From Pukyongia sp963768085 (GTDB lineage: Bacteria; Bacteroidota; Bacteroidia; Flavobacteriales; Flavobacteriaceae), in contig CAVYGO010000002.1 of NCBI GenBank assembly GCA_963768085.1, positions 124,001 through 188,000 on the forward strand: a DNA stretch of 64,000 nt. Reading direction: 5' to 3'. This document shows, piece after piece, positions 30,281 to 40,053 of this stretch. Numbering within the stretch: the stretch's first letter is position 1; each line of letters begins with the position of its first letter. The notes under the pieces were generated by a model. The model searched no databases and had not been told where the DNA came from. It saw only the letters and a list, made by a program, of their open reading frames with translations. Made by a program: the position numbers and the translations under genes.

Positions 30281-30734
30281 CGATAATATCGGTGGTTTCT
30301 ATTTCCAGTTGTAATATCCAGTTTGCCGAACCTTCGTCCTGAACCATTGCATTGAGTTCATGGTATATTGTTTTAAAGGCACAGGCCCTGTTTATATATA
30401 TATCTTCAGTGCTGTAATTGAACGTAATAACATCTGTATTAGGCGCTGTCGTCCCTACACCCGATTTGAAGCGATATCGAGTCTCCATCCCAGTATTTCG
30501 CAGGGGAATCGCTATGGAATCGGTAGTCGTAGCCGAAATAACTTCTTTACTATTATTTTCAATGGTTTCAACGGTTAAAGAAGGAACGGATTTCCGTTGG
30601 TTAGGGAGTACGATATCATTGAAAGTGATGATCAGCAGAGGAGTAGTGGCAATTCCTTCCTCGCAAATGTCATCGCGGGTACAACCCAATACAGACGCGA
30701 GAGCTAAGAAAATAATGAAGAGCCTTTTGATCAT
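30246..30734 (-). CDS. DUF6452 lipoprotein
   Basis: A 162-residue lipoprotein whose signal peptide ends LASVLGC (Cys at about residue 18), followed by a CTRDDICEEG start and a beta-rich domain with TTPLLIITFND and EDIYINRACAFKTIYHEL. This family is confined to Bacteroidota and is usually found between rlmD and a DUF6048 gene, as here. No biochemical role is known. It overlaps the DUF6048 gene by 35 bp and starts 13 bp after rlmD ends. Confidence 0.82.
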   Translation of the reverse strand: MIKRLFIIFLALASVLGCTRDDICEEGIATTPLLIITFNDIVLPNQRKSVPSLTVETIENNSKEVISATTTDSIAIPLRNTGMETRYRFKSGVGTTAPNTDVITFNYSTEDIYINRACAFKTIYHELNAMVQDEGSANWILQLEIETTDIIDETETHITIFH

Positions 30735-30746
30735 TGATTGCGTTGC

Positions 30747-32159
30747 TTATTGACGTTTTTCCAAAAGTACAACATTTTCTACATGATATGTCTGGGGAAA
30801 CATGTCTACCGGTTGTACCTTTTTAACAAAATAATATTCGTCCATCAATTTAAGATCCCTGGCCTGGGTGGCGCTGTTGCAACTTACATAGACAATTCGA
30901 TGTGGAGCAAGTGTCATCAACTGTGCCACTACATCGGCGTGCATTCCGTCTCTGGGCGGATCTGTAATTACCACATCAGGAACACCGTGTTCATTTACAA
31001 ATTCCTCATTGAACACTTTTTTCATGTCCCCGGCCACAAAAACGGTGTTGTGTATTTCGTTAAGAACTGCGTTTTCTTTAGCGGCTTGTATAGCATCGGG
31101 AACCGATTCTATACCTACAACCTTTGATGCATCCTTCGCCACGAATTGCGCTATGGTGCCGGTACCTGTGTAAAGATCGTATACCAGCTCCTTTCCGGTT
31201 AGCCCGGCAAAGTCCCGCGTTACTTTATAAAGTTCGTAAGCCTGTTCACTATTGGTCTGATAGAAGGACTTGGCATGTATCTTAAATCTGAGACCTTCCA
31301 TTTCTTCAAAAATATGATCCTGACCATAATAACAAATCACTTCTTGATCGTATATGGTGTCATTCCCTTTTGAATTAATAACGTATTGAAGGGATGTTAG
31401 CTGGGGGAATTTATTTTTTAATGCGTCCAGTAATTGCTCGCGTTTTAACTTGTCTTCAGAAAAGAACTGGATCAACACCATTATATCACCTGTGGAGCTG
31501 GTTCTTATCATGAGGGTTCGTAGCAAGCCGTGTTGCTGTCTTGTATTGAAGAAGCTTATGGAAAGCTCTTCCGCTTTCGCTTTTACAAAATTTCGAATCT
31601 CGTTGCTGGGATCAGGTTGCAGATGGCATTTATCGATATCCAGGATCTTGTCCCACATCCCGGGAATATGGAAACCCAATGCGTTTCGGTTTGTGATTTC
31701 CTCACCACTTTCAATCTGTTCCCTGGTAAGCCACTTATTATCGCTAAATGAGAACTCCATTTTATTACGATAGAATAGTGTGTTTTCTGAACCAATAATA
31801 GGATTGACCTCCGGTATCTCAATTCCTCCCAGGCGCTTTAAATTATTTTCCACTTCGTTCTGCTTGTAAAACAGCTGATGGCTGTAATCCATGAACTGCC
31901 ATTTGCATCCACCACAAGTTCCGAAGAATTCACAAACCGGATCAACACGTTTATTGGAGTATTTTGAAAATGATATAGCTGATCCTTCGTAATATGCTTT
32001 CCGTTTTTTAAACGTTTGAATGGTAGCTATATCACCTGGAACAGCATTATTTACAAAAATCACTCGTCCGTCAGGGGCTTTGGCCACCGACTTGCCTTTA
32101 GCGCCGGCATCGATGATTTCAACGTTCTCAAATATTACGCGCTTATTCCGTTTTCTCAT
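30747..32159 (-). CDS. rlmD: 23S rRNA (uracil-5-)-methyltransferase RlmD
   Basis: A 470-residue enzyme of the TrmA/RlmD/RumA family. An N-terminal TRAM domain (about residues 10-65) precedes the iron-sulfur cysteines Cys76, Cys82 and Cys85 (CEFFGTCGGCKWQF). The SAM-binding VYDLYTGTGTIAQF region and TDPPRDGMH lie in the C-terminal half, and the catalytic Cys is in YVSCNSAT at about residue 427. The enzyme makes m5U in 23S rRNA. It heads an operon with the DUF6452 and DUF6048 genes. Confidence 0.94.
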   Translation of the reverse strand: MRKRNKRVIFENVEIIDAGAKGKSVAKAPDGRVIFVNNAVPGDIATIQTFKKRKAYYEGSAISFSKYSNKRVDPVCEFFGTCGGCKWQFMDYSHQLFYKQNEVENNLKRLGGIEIPEVNPIIGSENTLFYRNKMEFSFSDNKWLTREQIESGEEITNRNALGFHIPGMWDKILDIDKCHLQPDPSNEIRNFVKAKAEELSISFFNTRQQHGLLRTLMIRTSSTGDIMVLIQFFSEDKLKREQLLDALKNKFPQLTSLQYVINSKGNDTIYDQEVICYYGQDHIFEEMEGLRFKIHAKSFYQTNSEQAYELYKVTRDFAGLTGKELVYDLYTGTGTIAQFVAKDASKVVGIESVPDAIQAAKENAVLNEIHNTVFVAGDMKKVFNEEFVNEHGVPDVVITDPPRDGMHADVVAQLMTLAPHRIVYVSCNSATQARDLKLMDEYYFVKKVQPVDMFPQTYHVENVVLLEKRQ

Positions 32160-32271
32160 GACGGTAAAAATAAGAATAGCATAATAGAATCAAATAAAAA
32201 ATTCGGCCTATCTTAATAAAACTAATGAATAAATGAACCTTTTTGAAATGTGTACGTCAATAGGGTAGGAT

Positions 32272-32832
32272 ATGACCAACAGTAAAAAGATATTCGATTC
32301 GTGGCTTGTACTGGAGAGTCAGGCAGGTAGTAAGAAAGCCATGTCTCTGCTTGTAAAAAGATGGCACAAGAAATTATGCAGACATTCCTGTTGGTATACA
32401 AGAGATATTGACGAAGCGAAGGATGTGGTGCAGGACTCATGGGGAATAATACTTCGAAAAATATATGGGTTGAAAAATCCGGATCGCTTTGGGAGTTGGG
32501 CAATGTCTATCGTTACAAGAAAATCACTCGATTGGATTAGAAAGAAAAAAAGAGAGAATACTAGTAAATCGCAATATTATGAACAACGTATTAACGGCCC
32601 GGATAATGATCACACTTATGGTACTGGCGATAGTCTGGTCATGGTAAAGATCAGGATGGAAGAATTGCCCGAGGTGCAGAAAATGGTCTTAGAGCTGTTC
32701 TATCTTGATGAATTTAGTATCAAAGAGATTAGTACGATACTTAATGTGCCAACGGGCACAATCAAATCCAGGTTATTTAAGGCCAGGGAACAATTAAAAT
32801 TAACATTAAAAACAAGAAATCATGAAAAATAA
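32272..32832 (+). CDS. ECF-type RNA polymerase sigma factor
   Basis: A 186-residue sigma-70 family protein with region 2 at about residues 25-95 (YTRDIDEAKDVVQDSW, FGSWAMSIVTRKSLDWIR) and region 4 at about 125-180 (VLELFYLDEFSIKEISTIL, GTIKSRLFKAREQLK). The 11-bp overlap with the downstream DUF6768 gene indicates coupling, and that membrane protein is a candidate regulator. The target promoters are unknown. Confidence 0.9.
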   Translation: MTNSKKIFDSWLVLESQAGSKKAMSLLVKRWHKKLCRHSCWYTRDIDEAKDVVQDSWGIILRKIYGLKNPDRFGSWAMSIVTRKSLDWIRKKKRENTSKSQYYEQRINGPDNDHTYGTGDSLVMVKIRMEELPEVQKMVLELFYLDEFSIKEISTILNVPTGTIKSRLFKAREQLKLTLKTRNHEK

Positions 32833-33205
32833 AATGACAGAAATAGACGAATTAATTAAGCAAACACTTAATGAAGAAGAAGCTGATTTCTATAACGAAT
32901 TGGATGAACAGAACGTTCTTGAGATGCTTGGAGGGCTATTCCATGGAAAGAACCGATGGATTATGATATTACTGAATATAGTGATGGTGGTTGTTTTCGT
33001 AATATTCATTTATTGCCTCATTAATTTTTTGAGTACTGAAAATACCAATGAGTTATTACGTTGGGGAGCAGGAGGATTTCTATGCCTGACGTCGATTCTG
33101 CTGGTTAAACTTTTTGTATGGATGCAAATGGACAAGAATGCAATACTTCGTGAAATGAAACGACTGGAACTTCAGATTTCTTCGCTGGCCGCTAAAAAAG
33201 TTTAA
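32822..33205 (+). CDS. DUF6768 membrane protein, candidate anti-sigma partner
   Basis: A 127-residue protein with an acidic soluble N-terminus (MTEIDELIKQTLNEEEADFY), two membrane segments (about residues 42-64 and 74-96), and a short C-terminal coiled segment (ILREMKRLELQISSLA). The layout fits DUF6768, found next to ECF sigma genes in Bacteroidota. No zinc-binding anti-sigma motif is present, so a role in holding the sigma factor is inferred only from overlap and topology. Confidence 0.72.
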   Translation: MKNKMTEIDELIKQTLNEEEADFYNELDEQNVLEMLGGLFHGKNRWIMILLNIVMVVVFVIFIYCLINFLSTENTNELLRWGAGGFLCLTSILLVKLFVWMQMDKNAILREMKRLELQISSLAAKKV

Positions 33206-33350
33206 AAATTTTCATTTGAAAGAATAAAATATTCAGACTAATATTCATTAATTTGCAGTCTCAAGGATGATTTCTCTCCTCCGCTGAATTCCCATCTTTA
33301 GGGAAAATAAAGGTATAGTAGAAATTTTATTAATTTTTAAAATTTATATT

Positions 33351-34628
33351 ATGTCAGTAGCACAACACACGCTGTCCCAGGAGGCGATGGCACTCGAAAA
33401 CAAATATGGAGCTCAGAACTATCATCCGTTACCTGTTGTTTTAAGCAGGGGTGAGGGTGTATTTGTTTGGGATGTAGAGGGAAAGAAATATTACGATTTC
33501 CTATCGGCCTATTCATCGGTTAACCAGGGGCATTGTCACCCGAAGATATTAAGTGCTCTTACCGAGCAGGCAAACAAACTTACCTTGACCAGCAGGGCCT
33601 TTTATAATGATAAGCTGGGTAAATATGAAGAGTTCACGACCCAGTATTTTGGCTATGACAAACTTCTTCCCATAAACACTGGCGCGGAAGCTGTTGAAAC
33701 AGCGATCAAGCTTTGCAGAAAGTGGGCCTATGAAGTAAAAGGTATTGATATTAATAATGCGAAGATCGTTGTATGTAAAAACAATTTCCACGGCCGTACT
33801 ACCACGATAATCTCATTCTCCAGCGATCCCGTTGCACGGAAGAACTTTGGGCCGTATACTGAGGGATTCATAAAGATAGAGTATGACAATCTACAGGAAC
33901 TGGAAGAGGTTCTTAAGAAGAATGAGGACGTAGCCGGTTTCCTGGTAGAGCCCATTCAAGGTGAAGCGGGAGTTTTTGTGCCAAGTGAAGATTACTTAAT
34001 AAAGGCGAAGGCGCTGTGCGATAAGTACAATGTATTGTTTATCGCAGATGAAGTTCAGACTGGAATTGCCCGGACCGGTAGGTTATTAGCCAGCTGCGGC
34101 AATTGTAGTTGTGCAAATCGAAGCTGTGAAGGAACTCCGGATGTTAAGCCAGATATCCTTGTGCTGGGAAAAGCACTAAGTGGAGGTGTGTACCCGGTTT
34201 CTGCCGTTTTAGCAAATAACGAGATCATGGGAGTGATTCGACCGGGTAATCATGGAAGTACGTTCGGCGGGAATCCTTTAGCTGCAGCTGTTGCCATGGC
34301 GGCGCTCGAAGTTGTACGTGATGAAAAATTGGCGGAAAACGCGGAGCGGCTCGGGATAATCTTCCGAGAGGCTATGGATGAGTATATTAAAACAAGTAAG
34401 ATATGTAAACTCGTAAGAGGGAAAGGTCTGTTAAATGCTGTTGTTATAAATGATTCTGAAGACGGTGATACGGCCTGGGAAATCTGCTTACGACTACGAG
34501 ATAATGGATTGCTGGCAAAACCTACGCATGGTAATATAATCCGTTTTGCACCTCCATTGGTTATGACTGAAGATCAACTCATGGAATGTATTGATATTAT
34601 CGTTAGCACATTACGAGAATTCGAATAG
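33351..34628 (+). CDS. rocD: Ornithine--oxo-acid transaminase
   Basis: A 425-residue class III PLP aminotransferase converting ornithine to glutamate semialdehyde. It has NTGAEAVETAIKLCRKW near residue 105, NNFHGRTT near 145, ADEVQTGIARTGRL near 230, and the PLP lysine in VLGKALSGGVYPVSAVLAN at about residue 273. A cysteine-rich insertion (SCGNCSCANRSC, about residues 246-257) separates the Asp-containing loop from the lysine; an insertion of this kind is common in flavobacterial RocD. It is monocistronic and ends at a strong terminator. Confidence 0.95.
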   Translation: MSVAQHTLSQEAMALENKYGAQNYHPLPVVLSRGEGVFVWDVEGKKYYDFLSAYSSVNQGHCHPKILSALTEQANKLTLTSRAFYNDKLGKYEEFTTQYFGYDKLLPINTGAEAVETAIKLCRKWAYEVKGIDINNAKIVVCKNNFHGRTTTIISFSSDPVARKNFGPYTEGFIKIEYDNLQELEEVLKKNEDVAGFLVEPIQGEAGVFVPSEDYLIKAKALCDKYNVLFIADEVQTGIARTGRLLASCGNCSCANRSCEGTPDVKPDILVLGKALSGGVYPVSAVLANNEIMGVIRPGNHGSTFGGNPLAAAVAMAALEVVRDEKLAENAERLGIIFREAMDEYIKTSKICKLVRGKGLLNAVVINDSEDGDTAWEICLRLRDNGLLAKPTHGNIIRFAPPLVMTEDQLMECIDIIVSTLREFE

Positions 34629-34650
34629 TAGTTGATTTCGAATATTAATA

Positions 34651-34679
34651 AAAAAAGCGGCCAATGGCCGCCTTTTTTA
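34651..34679. terminator. Bidirectional terminator between rocD and the CCC-motif gene
   Basis: AAAAAAGCGGCC and GGCCGCCTTTTTT form a stem over an AAT loop, with A-tract on one side and T-tract on the other. It can serve rocD on the plus strand and the small membrane-protein genes on the minus strand. Confidence 0.85.
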
Positions 34680-34692
34680 TATTAGACTCATG

Positions 34693-35013
34693 CTAAATTC
34701 CCATTTCTTCCATTCTCCTTCTTGATTCCTCCATATAGCCTTCCCATCCGCCCATTGCGAAGATAGAGTAGATGTTCCAGGCGAGATATAAAGCATTGAT
34801 GATCAATACAACCAGAGCAATGATCTTTGCCGTATTCATCGCGGTTCCATTTTCGTAATTCTCAGGATTTGCCTTCCATTCTTTTACCTTGCCATTAGCA
34901 ATAAAAAATGCTATTGCAGCAGGGACAATACCCAGGCCGGCAAAACAACAGCATAAAAATCCGACGATTGAAAGGATATATATAAGGGTTGTATTCAGTT
35001 TTTGTTTTTCCAT
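34693..35013 (-). CDS. CCC-motif small membrane protein
   Basis: A 106-residue protein with two or three membrane segments. The first contains IVGFLCCCFAGLGIVPA, the triple-Cys motif that names this Bacteroidota family, followed by a cytoplasmic loop (KVKEWKANPENY) and another hydrophobic stretch. Function is unknown. It follows the DUF2752 gene by 15 bp, and the two co-occur in many Bacteroidota genomes. Confidence 0.85.
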   Translation of the reverse strand: MEKQKLNTTLIYILSIVGFLCCCFAGLGIVPAAIAFFIANGKVKEWKANPENYENGTAMNTAKIIALVVLIINALYLAWNIYSIFAMGGWEGYMEESRRRMEEMGI

Positions 35014-35028
35014 AATTGTTATTTGATG

Positions 35029-35322
35029 TTATTGATTCGATAGTTTGATGAGAAAATTACCCACTATAAAAACGATGGTAATCAAGATAAGAATTAATTT
35101 GATTTTTTCTGAATGTTTAAAGTCGAGGAACATGTTCAGACCCAGGAATACTACTAAGATGATGAGTGGGTAAATAGCGGGATACATTTTAAAGGCTGCA
35201 ATAAATTCACCATTAAAAAGAAAGGCTGTAGCACGTTGCATGCCACAGCCTAAACAGTCAAAGCCTAAATACTTTTTGGTAAGGCACGGCAACATATAAT
35301 CGTCAATGCCTAGGGTAAGCAT
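35029..35322 (-). CDS. DUF2752 membrane protein
   Basis: A 97-residue protein with the DUF2752 signature CLTKKYLGFDCLGCGMQRA (residues about 13-31) followed by two membrane segments. The role of the family is not known; the cysteines may bind a metal or form a disulfide. It begins four bases after the end of the frameshifted T9SS gene on the same strand. Confidence 0.85.
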   Translation of the reverse strand: MLTLGIDDYMLPCLTKKYLGFDCLGCGMQRATAFLFNGEFIAAFKMYPAIYPLIILVVFLGLNMFLDFKHSEKIKLILILITIVFIVGNFLIKLSNQ

Positions 35323-35325
35323 AAT

Positions 35326-37196
35326 TTATCTCTTATTGAACACGGTCATTTTATAGTCGATTACAACATTGTCTGAAGTTGTAAGCTTCACGATATACAC
35401 GCCATCACTGAACGAACCAGTTGGGAATGTAAGTCTGGTACTATTACCAAGATTCTGCTGGTTTAATACCAGTTTACCTGACATATCGAAGATTGAAGCC
35501 GACTGGATATCGTAACCTTCAGGGTTGCTTACTTCCAGTTGTGCAACAGCATTGTTTTGGAAGAAGTCCACGTTCGAGGTAACTTCCGTTGTTCTTACCG
35601 CACCTCCAGAGTCATCATCCGTGTCCGGACCACCTCTGAAGACTAAGAAAAATCTGTTTTCGTAATCGCCAGTGTGAAGCAATAATTCCGCTTCATTTCC
35701 GTTGGTGATTTCCTGGTAGGTATTACCGATACTGTCAAATAGATATACTTTCGAAGGAAGGTTAATTTCTTGAACCGCCGTAATCATAACAGGGGTTTGA
35801 ACCTCAATTTCAAATGTTAGAGGAACTCGTTTTCCTATTTCATAAGGTACTGTCTGGATTACGTAAGGCAGTGTTCCCTTGTCGTCGGTGATAGGGAAGT
35901 ACACTTCGGCTTTTGCTCCATCCATTGGGTGACGAGCATCTAAACCTCTGTCATAACCGTCAGTAGATTGCGGAGATAAAACTAATACCATATCACGCAT
36001 GTGAGACTCTCCGAAAACTGAAAACACTCTGATAGTAGGTGGATACTCTTCAAAAGGATCTACTTCGCTAACCACAGTGCCGCTAGGGCCACCATTTCTT
36101 GAATTAGTTCCCTGCGCTCCTCTGAAGGTAGAGGTACTTCCACTTTCTGTTTCGATATACCCTGTGGCTATTCTTAAAATAAACCAGTCCATCACCAGCT
36201 ATGTCAGCAAAAATATTGAACCCTTGTCCGATTGGTGAATACAATCGCTCTACAATTGGTCCCATCATACCTGTACTTCCACCTTGTCCTCCGCCAGCGT
36301 CATAATTGTAAAAAGTAGGTCTTGTGTAAGTCCCTCCTGTGACATAAGGAGAAACACCTGGAATCCATGTTCCATAACCACCTTTATTGTCTATATAATA
36401 GTGGGAATTAATACTTCTGTCTTCATCCCAAAATTTAAATTCTTGTATTTCGCTATTATCAGCGTCATTAAACACTAAATTTAAATCTATCGCTGAAGGA
36501 TACGGATTTCCTGAAAGCGTGCTTTCATTTGCTAAACACCTACAGATATAGTACCATTATTAGGTCTTCCTCTGAAATCGTAATTCTGATTCATAGGATC
36601 GGTAAAGGGATCAATGTGAGTGACACACCCACACCTTTCATGGTGAATCCTATTCCGGCTGGTACTGCATAATTACTATATATTGACTGATATCCTGCTC
36701 CTGCCGGTCTTTTGTACAACCAGCGACGAGAAATAGTCAAGTTTGGTGAAGGGGAACCGTTGTATCCGGCAGTCACCAGAGTTTGATCTGAATCCGTAAC
36801 CGTATTAACGTCATAAAAGTTAAGAACACCAAAATTCACATTTCCACTACCCGCTAACGCCTGGTTTCCAACAGGGGAAGCCCAGAAATTATAGTCATAG
36901 GAATCTGAATTACTATCCTGATACACAGAAATAAACCCGGTACCAGAGTTGGCTGAAGCAGTTGCTCCCTGGATTAATTGAGCTTCGTCTCGCAAATAAA
37001 TGCTAGCTTCTGTTGTTGGATCGTTTGCATTTGCCACAAGATTTACATCCTGTTCAACAAATAAAATTTCATCACTTACGTATACATAGGAGTCTGTTGA
37101 AGTAGTCCCGTTCGGAGTTACATACAATTGTGCCATCGCTGAGTATGACATAAGTAACACAATTGCTGAGAGTAGTAGGCTTTTCATATTTTTCAT
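35326..37196 (-). pseudogene. T9SS-secreted protein, interrupted by three frameshifts
   Basis: The minus strand encodes pieces of one protein of about 620 residues. It starts with a signal peptide (MKNMKSLLLSAIVLLMS) and ends with a T9SS type A sorting domain (FDMSGKLVLNQQNL ... DGVYIVKLTTSDNVVIDYKM). Frame changes occur near 36620 (after GVGVSL, before HIDPFTDPMNQN), near 36534 (after RPNNGTISVGV, before LANESTLSGNPYPSAIDLN) and near 36165. The pieces join without loss of conserved sequence, so one-base errors in the sequence are a strong alternative to true inactivation. Similar proteins are large secreted surface proteins of unknown function. Confidence 0.8.
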
Positions 37197-37311
37197 ATAT
37201 TTAAATCGTCATCTTGGGGGCAAAATGGCGCTATTAACCTTGGTAAAAATAGAAATAATATTTAATTATCATAGTTTTAAGTGGTTAAAATCGATAAAAT
37301 ACCGATATTTC

Positions 37312-37319
37312 TACCTTTG
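37312..37319 (+). promoter_or_regulatory. -7 promoter element of the Smr-domain gene
   Basis: TACCTTTG matches TAnnTTTG 67-74 bp upstream of the ATG at 37386. A -33 box is not clear. Confidence 0.5.
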
Positions 37320-37385
37320 TATTCGTTAAAATACAATAAATAACGGTAAACGGATTTAAAAAGTAAGAATAACGCTACAAAAATA

Positions 37386-37934
37386 ATGAAAAAAGGGGAT
37401 ACTGTAGAAACCATTGATGATGCTATAAAAGGGGTTGTTATTCGCGTCGAAAATGATACGGTTACGATCCTTTCGGAAGATGATTTCGAGATGCAGTTCG
37501 AAATCAATGAATTGGTAGTTATGAATGCAAAAATACCCGATGCGGCATTGTTACCGGAAGACCCTGGGGCTATTTTAATTGAAAAGGAGTCTTCGAAACC
37601 CCTTAAATCTATCAGAATCAAGCCCAAACAGCGCACACAACCCGCGATGGAGGTGGATCTTCACATCCATAAACTGATTAATTCTTCAAAAGGAATGGCA
37701 AACCACGATATGCTTAATATTCAGCTGGACACCGCTAAAAGACAGTTGGATTTCGCGATTCGTAAGAGAATTCAGCGTGTTGTATTTATACACGGTATAG
37801 GAGATGGCGTCCTAAGAGCGGAATTAGAATACCTGTTCAGGCGCTATGAAAATATGAAATATTACGACGCCGATTTCAAGAAATACGGCCGAGGAGCCAC
37901 GGAAGTATATATTTTTCAAAGTAAATTACCTTAA
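37386..37934 (+). CDS. Smr-domain protein
   Basis: A 182-residue protein. Residues 1-60 form a small beta-barrel (KKGDTVETIDDAIKGVVIRV, then EDDFEMQFEINELVVM) that resembles a DUF2027/Tudor-like start. Residues about 95-180 are an Smr domain with VDLHIHKL, RVVFIHGIGDGVLRAEL and the closing YGRGATEVYI. Smr domains are nucleases or nucleic-acid binding modules related to the MutS2 C-terminus; the HGxG motif (HGIG) is intact. Its 3' end overlaps the convergent lipoprotein gene by four bases. Confidence 0.85.
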   Translation: MKKGDTVETIDDAIKGVVIRVENDTVTILSEDDFEMQFEINELVVMNAKIPDAALLPEDPGAILIEKESSKPLKSIRIKPKQRTQPAMEVDLHIHKLINSSKGMANHDMLNIQLDTAKRQLDFAIRKRIQRVVFIHGIGDGVLRAELEYLFRRYENMKYYDADFKKYGRGATEVYIFQSKLP

Positions 37935-38821
37935 TCCGGGAAATCCGGTGTTAAGGTGATATCTGTATTCACAATATTTTCTATTGTCCCCAAATTCAGA
38001 GTTTGCTGTGTTATTTGTTCTGTTTCCGAAACCAGGACCAGATTTTCGATGATGACACGCACTTCGCTCACCAAATTATACGTATGGACTCTAAAGGCAT
38101 CTACAACTATGGCATTGGCTACGGCAGGGTTCAAGTAATCAGGCCCGACAGAGGGATCGGTGATGTTGTCCCTCGGATTCAAATCAATTTTACTGCCTAC
38201 CTCGTAACGTGTTAATACGCCATCGTTATCATCATCCTCATCGAGATAGTCCACGAAGTCCTCGCCATCCGTATTCATTGGGTTTTCAGGGTCATCACCA
38301 AGTTCTGCGATTGTGGGTACGTTGTCACCATCATCGTCGTCATCGTAGAAGTTTGGCAAGCCGTCGTTATCGAAATCGCCGAATCCCTCCTTTAGCGGGT
38401 CGTTGGTCGCTTCAAAGGGAATTCCGTCATTATCGTCCAAAAGCGTGGTAATAAATAAGGTGGCTAGCCCTTCAGATCCTAAAAAGTTTTTTACCGCAGC
38501 TGGTGAAGTTGGAGGTATATTGTCACAGAAGTAATTCGACATGACCGTTTCGTTAAAAGTTCGGTACGTTACTTTATTGGTAGATCCATCAAGATTTACC
38601 TGCAAGGTGTCACTCTCAAAAAACAGTACCTCCGCAGTGCCTAACTGCAAGGCGATGATTTCGGCGGCTTCATTATTTATTTTGAAAAATACATAATCAC
38701 CGGGTCCACCGCAGAATTCCAGGTTGGCATCTCCAAAGTTAAAGGAAGTGAGTATGATATCACCATCATTACAAGCCGTTAAAAACAGCGTTAGAAAGCA
38801 TATTGAGAAGTATTTTTTCAT
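37931..38821 (-). CDS. Lipoprotein with thrombospondin type 3-like Asp-rich repeats
   Basis: A 296-residue lipoprotein: the signal peptide ends LFLTAC (Cys at about residue 16). The central part (about residues 155-215) has calcium-binding Asp-rich motifs such as FGDFDNDGLPNFYDDDDDGD and YLDEDDDNDGVLTRYE, similar to thrombospondin type 3 repeats. The N-terminal domain contains a Cys pair likely to form a disulfide. ATG at 38821 is chosen because it starts the signal peptide directly. Function is unknown; secreted Bacteroidota lipoproteins of this kind are common. Confidence 0.8.
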   Translation of the reverse strand: MKKYFSICFLTLFLTACNDGDIILTSFNFGDANLEFCGGPGDYVFFKINNEAAEIIALQLGTAEVLFFESDTLQVNLDGSTNKVTYRTFNETVMSNYFCDNIPPTSPAAVKNFLGSEGLATLFITTLLDDNDGIPFEATNDPLKEGFGDFDNDGLPNFYDDDDDGDNVPTIAELGDDPENPMNTDGEDFVDYLDEDDDNDGVLTRYEVGSKIDLNPRDNITDPSVGPDYLNPAVANAIVVDAFRVHTYNLVSEVRVIIENLVLVSETEQITQQTLNLGTIENIVNTDITLTPDFPD

Positions 38822-38872
38822 AGTGGTTTTTTCAAACATTACAAAGTAACACAATTCTTTATAATTACATGT

Positions 38873-38901
38873 TTTGGATTATAGATTAATATGTATTTTT
38901 G
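38873..38901 (+). promoter_or_regulatory. Promoter of the cysteine desulfurase gene
   Basis: TTTG at 38873-38876 and TATTTTTG at 38894-38901 fit the -33/-7 consensus with a 17-bp spacer. The predicted transcription start is near the ATG at 38908, so the transcript would be almost leaderless. Confidence 0.6.
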
Positions 38902-38907
38902 CCGGAT

Positions 38908-40053
38908 ATGAAGAAAGTGTATTTTGATAGTGCGGCCACGACCCAATTGAGGAGTGAAGTGATTCGCTGCATGTCGGAAGTATTAAAAACAGAATACGGA
39001 AATCCCTCATCTACACATTCTTATGGAAGATCATCTAAATCTTTACTTGAAACAGCAAGAAAGGAGATTGCGGACTTTTTAAACGTTTCTGCATCGGAGA
39101 TCATCTTCACATCCGGTGGAACCGAAGCCGATAATCTCGTGCTGCAAAGTGCTATAGCTAACCTTGGGGTTAAGAGAATTATTTCAAGCAGGATCGAGCA
39201 TCACGCCGTTCTTCACACGATTGAAGTGCTGGCTGATCGGTGTGATTTAAAAGTGGATTATGTGGCATTTCCACTTCGGGTTGTACAGATTACGACGACC
39301 TGGAGCGTTATTAGGGTCTTCCGGGGAAAAGACTTTAGTGAGCCTGATGCATGTAAATAACGAGGTGGGTACAATGATCGACTTAAACGAGTGGCAGAAC
39401 TCTGCAAGAAGCATGATGCTTTGTTTCATAGTGATATGGTGCAGTCGGTGGGACATTTCAAGCTGGATTTCACAGATATCCCAATTGATTTTGCCGCTGT
39501 TTCAGCGCATAAATTCCACGGACCGAAAGGAATTGGATTTGCCTTTATTCGCAAGAATACGGGTTTAAAGCCCCTTATTTACGGAGGTGAACAGGAACGC
39601 GGATTGCGTGCCGGGACTGAAGCTGTGTATGCAGTTGCAGGTATGGCAGAAGCGCTTCGGATCTCCTATCAGAACCTCGAAAAGGAGCAGGCCTATATTT
39701 TGAATTTAAAGGAATATTTCATCAGGAAGCTAAAAGAAAGCATACCCGATATTCACTTTAATGGCGGTTGTGAAGATTCTGATACCAGTACTTATACCCT
39801 GATCAACGTATGTTTGCCAATTTCAGAAGAAAAGTCCATGATGCTATTGTTTCAATTGGATTTAAACGGAATTGCCTGTTCCAAAGGAAGTGCCTGTCAA
39901 AGTGGAAGCAGCAACGGATCCCACGTTTTGGCCCAATTATTACCCGAAGAAGAACTTAAAAAACCATCCATTCGATTTTCCTTCTCTTCTTTCAACACTG
40001 AAGAAGAAATAGATTACGTTATCGACGTCCTGGAAGAATTTGTCAAGTCCTAG
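38908..40053 (+). pseudogene. Cysteine desulfurase (NifS/IscS family), interrupted by about three frameshifts
   Basis: The gene encodes a class V PLP aminotransferase of about 382 residues: FDSAATTQLRSEV at the start, TSGGTEADNLVLQSA, the PLP lysine in SAHKFHGPKGIGF and the catalytic Cys loop in SKGSACQSGSSNGSHVL. Between about 39265 and 39390 the frame shifts three times: GCTDYDDLER, then LLGSSGEKTLVSLMHVNNEV, then LKRVAELCKKHDALFH are each in a different frame. All active-site motifs survive, so sequence error is plausible. The enzyme supplies sulfur for Fe-S clusters or tRNA thiolation. ATG at 38908 is used because a promoter element covers the upstream TTG. Confidence 0.85.

Noticed and set aside
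39265..39390. Programmed ribosomal frameshifting in the cysteine desulfurase gene
   Set aside because: Three shifts in about 120 bases, no convincing slippery heptamer plus structure, and similar breaks in neighbouring unrelated genes make it implausible.
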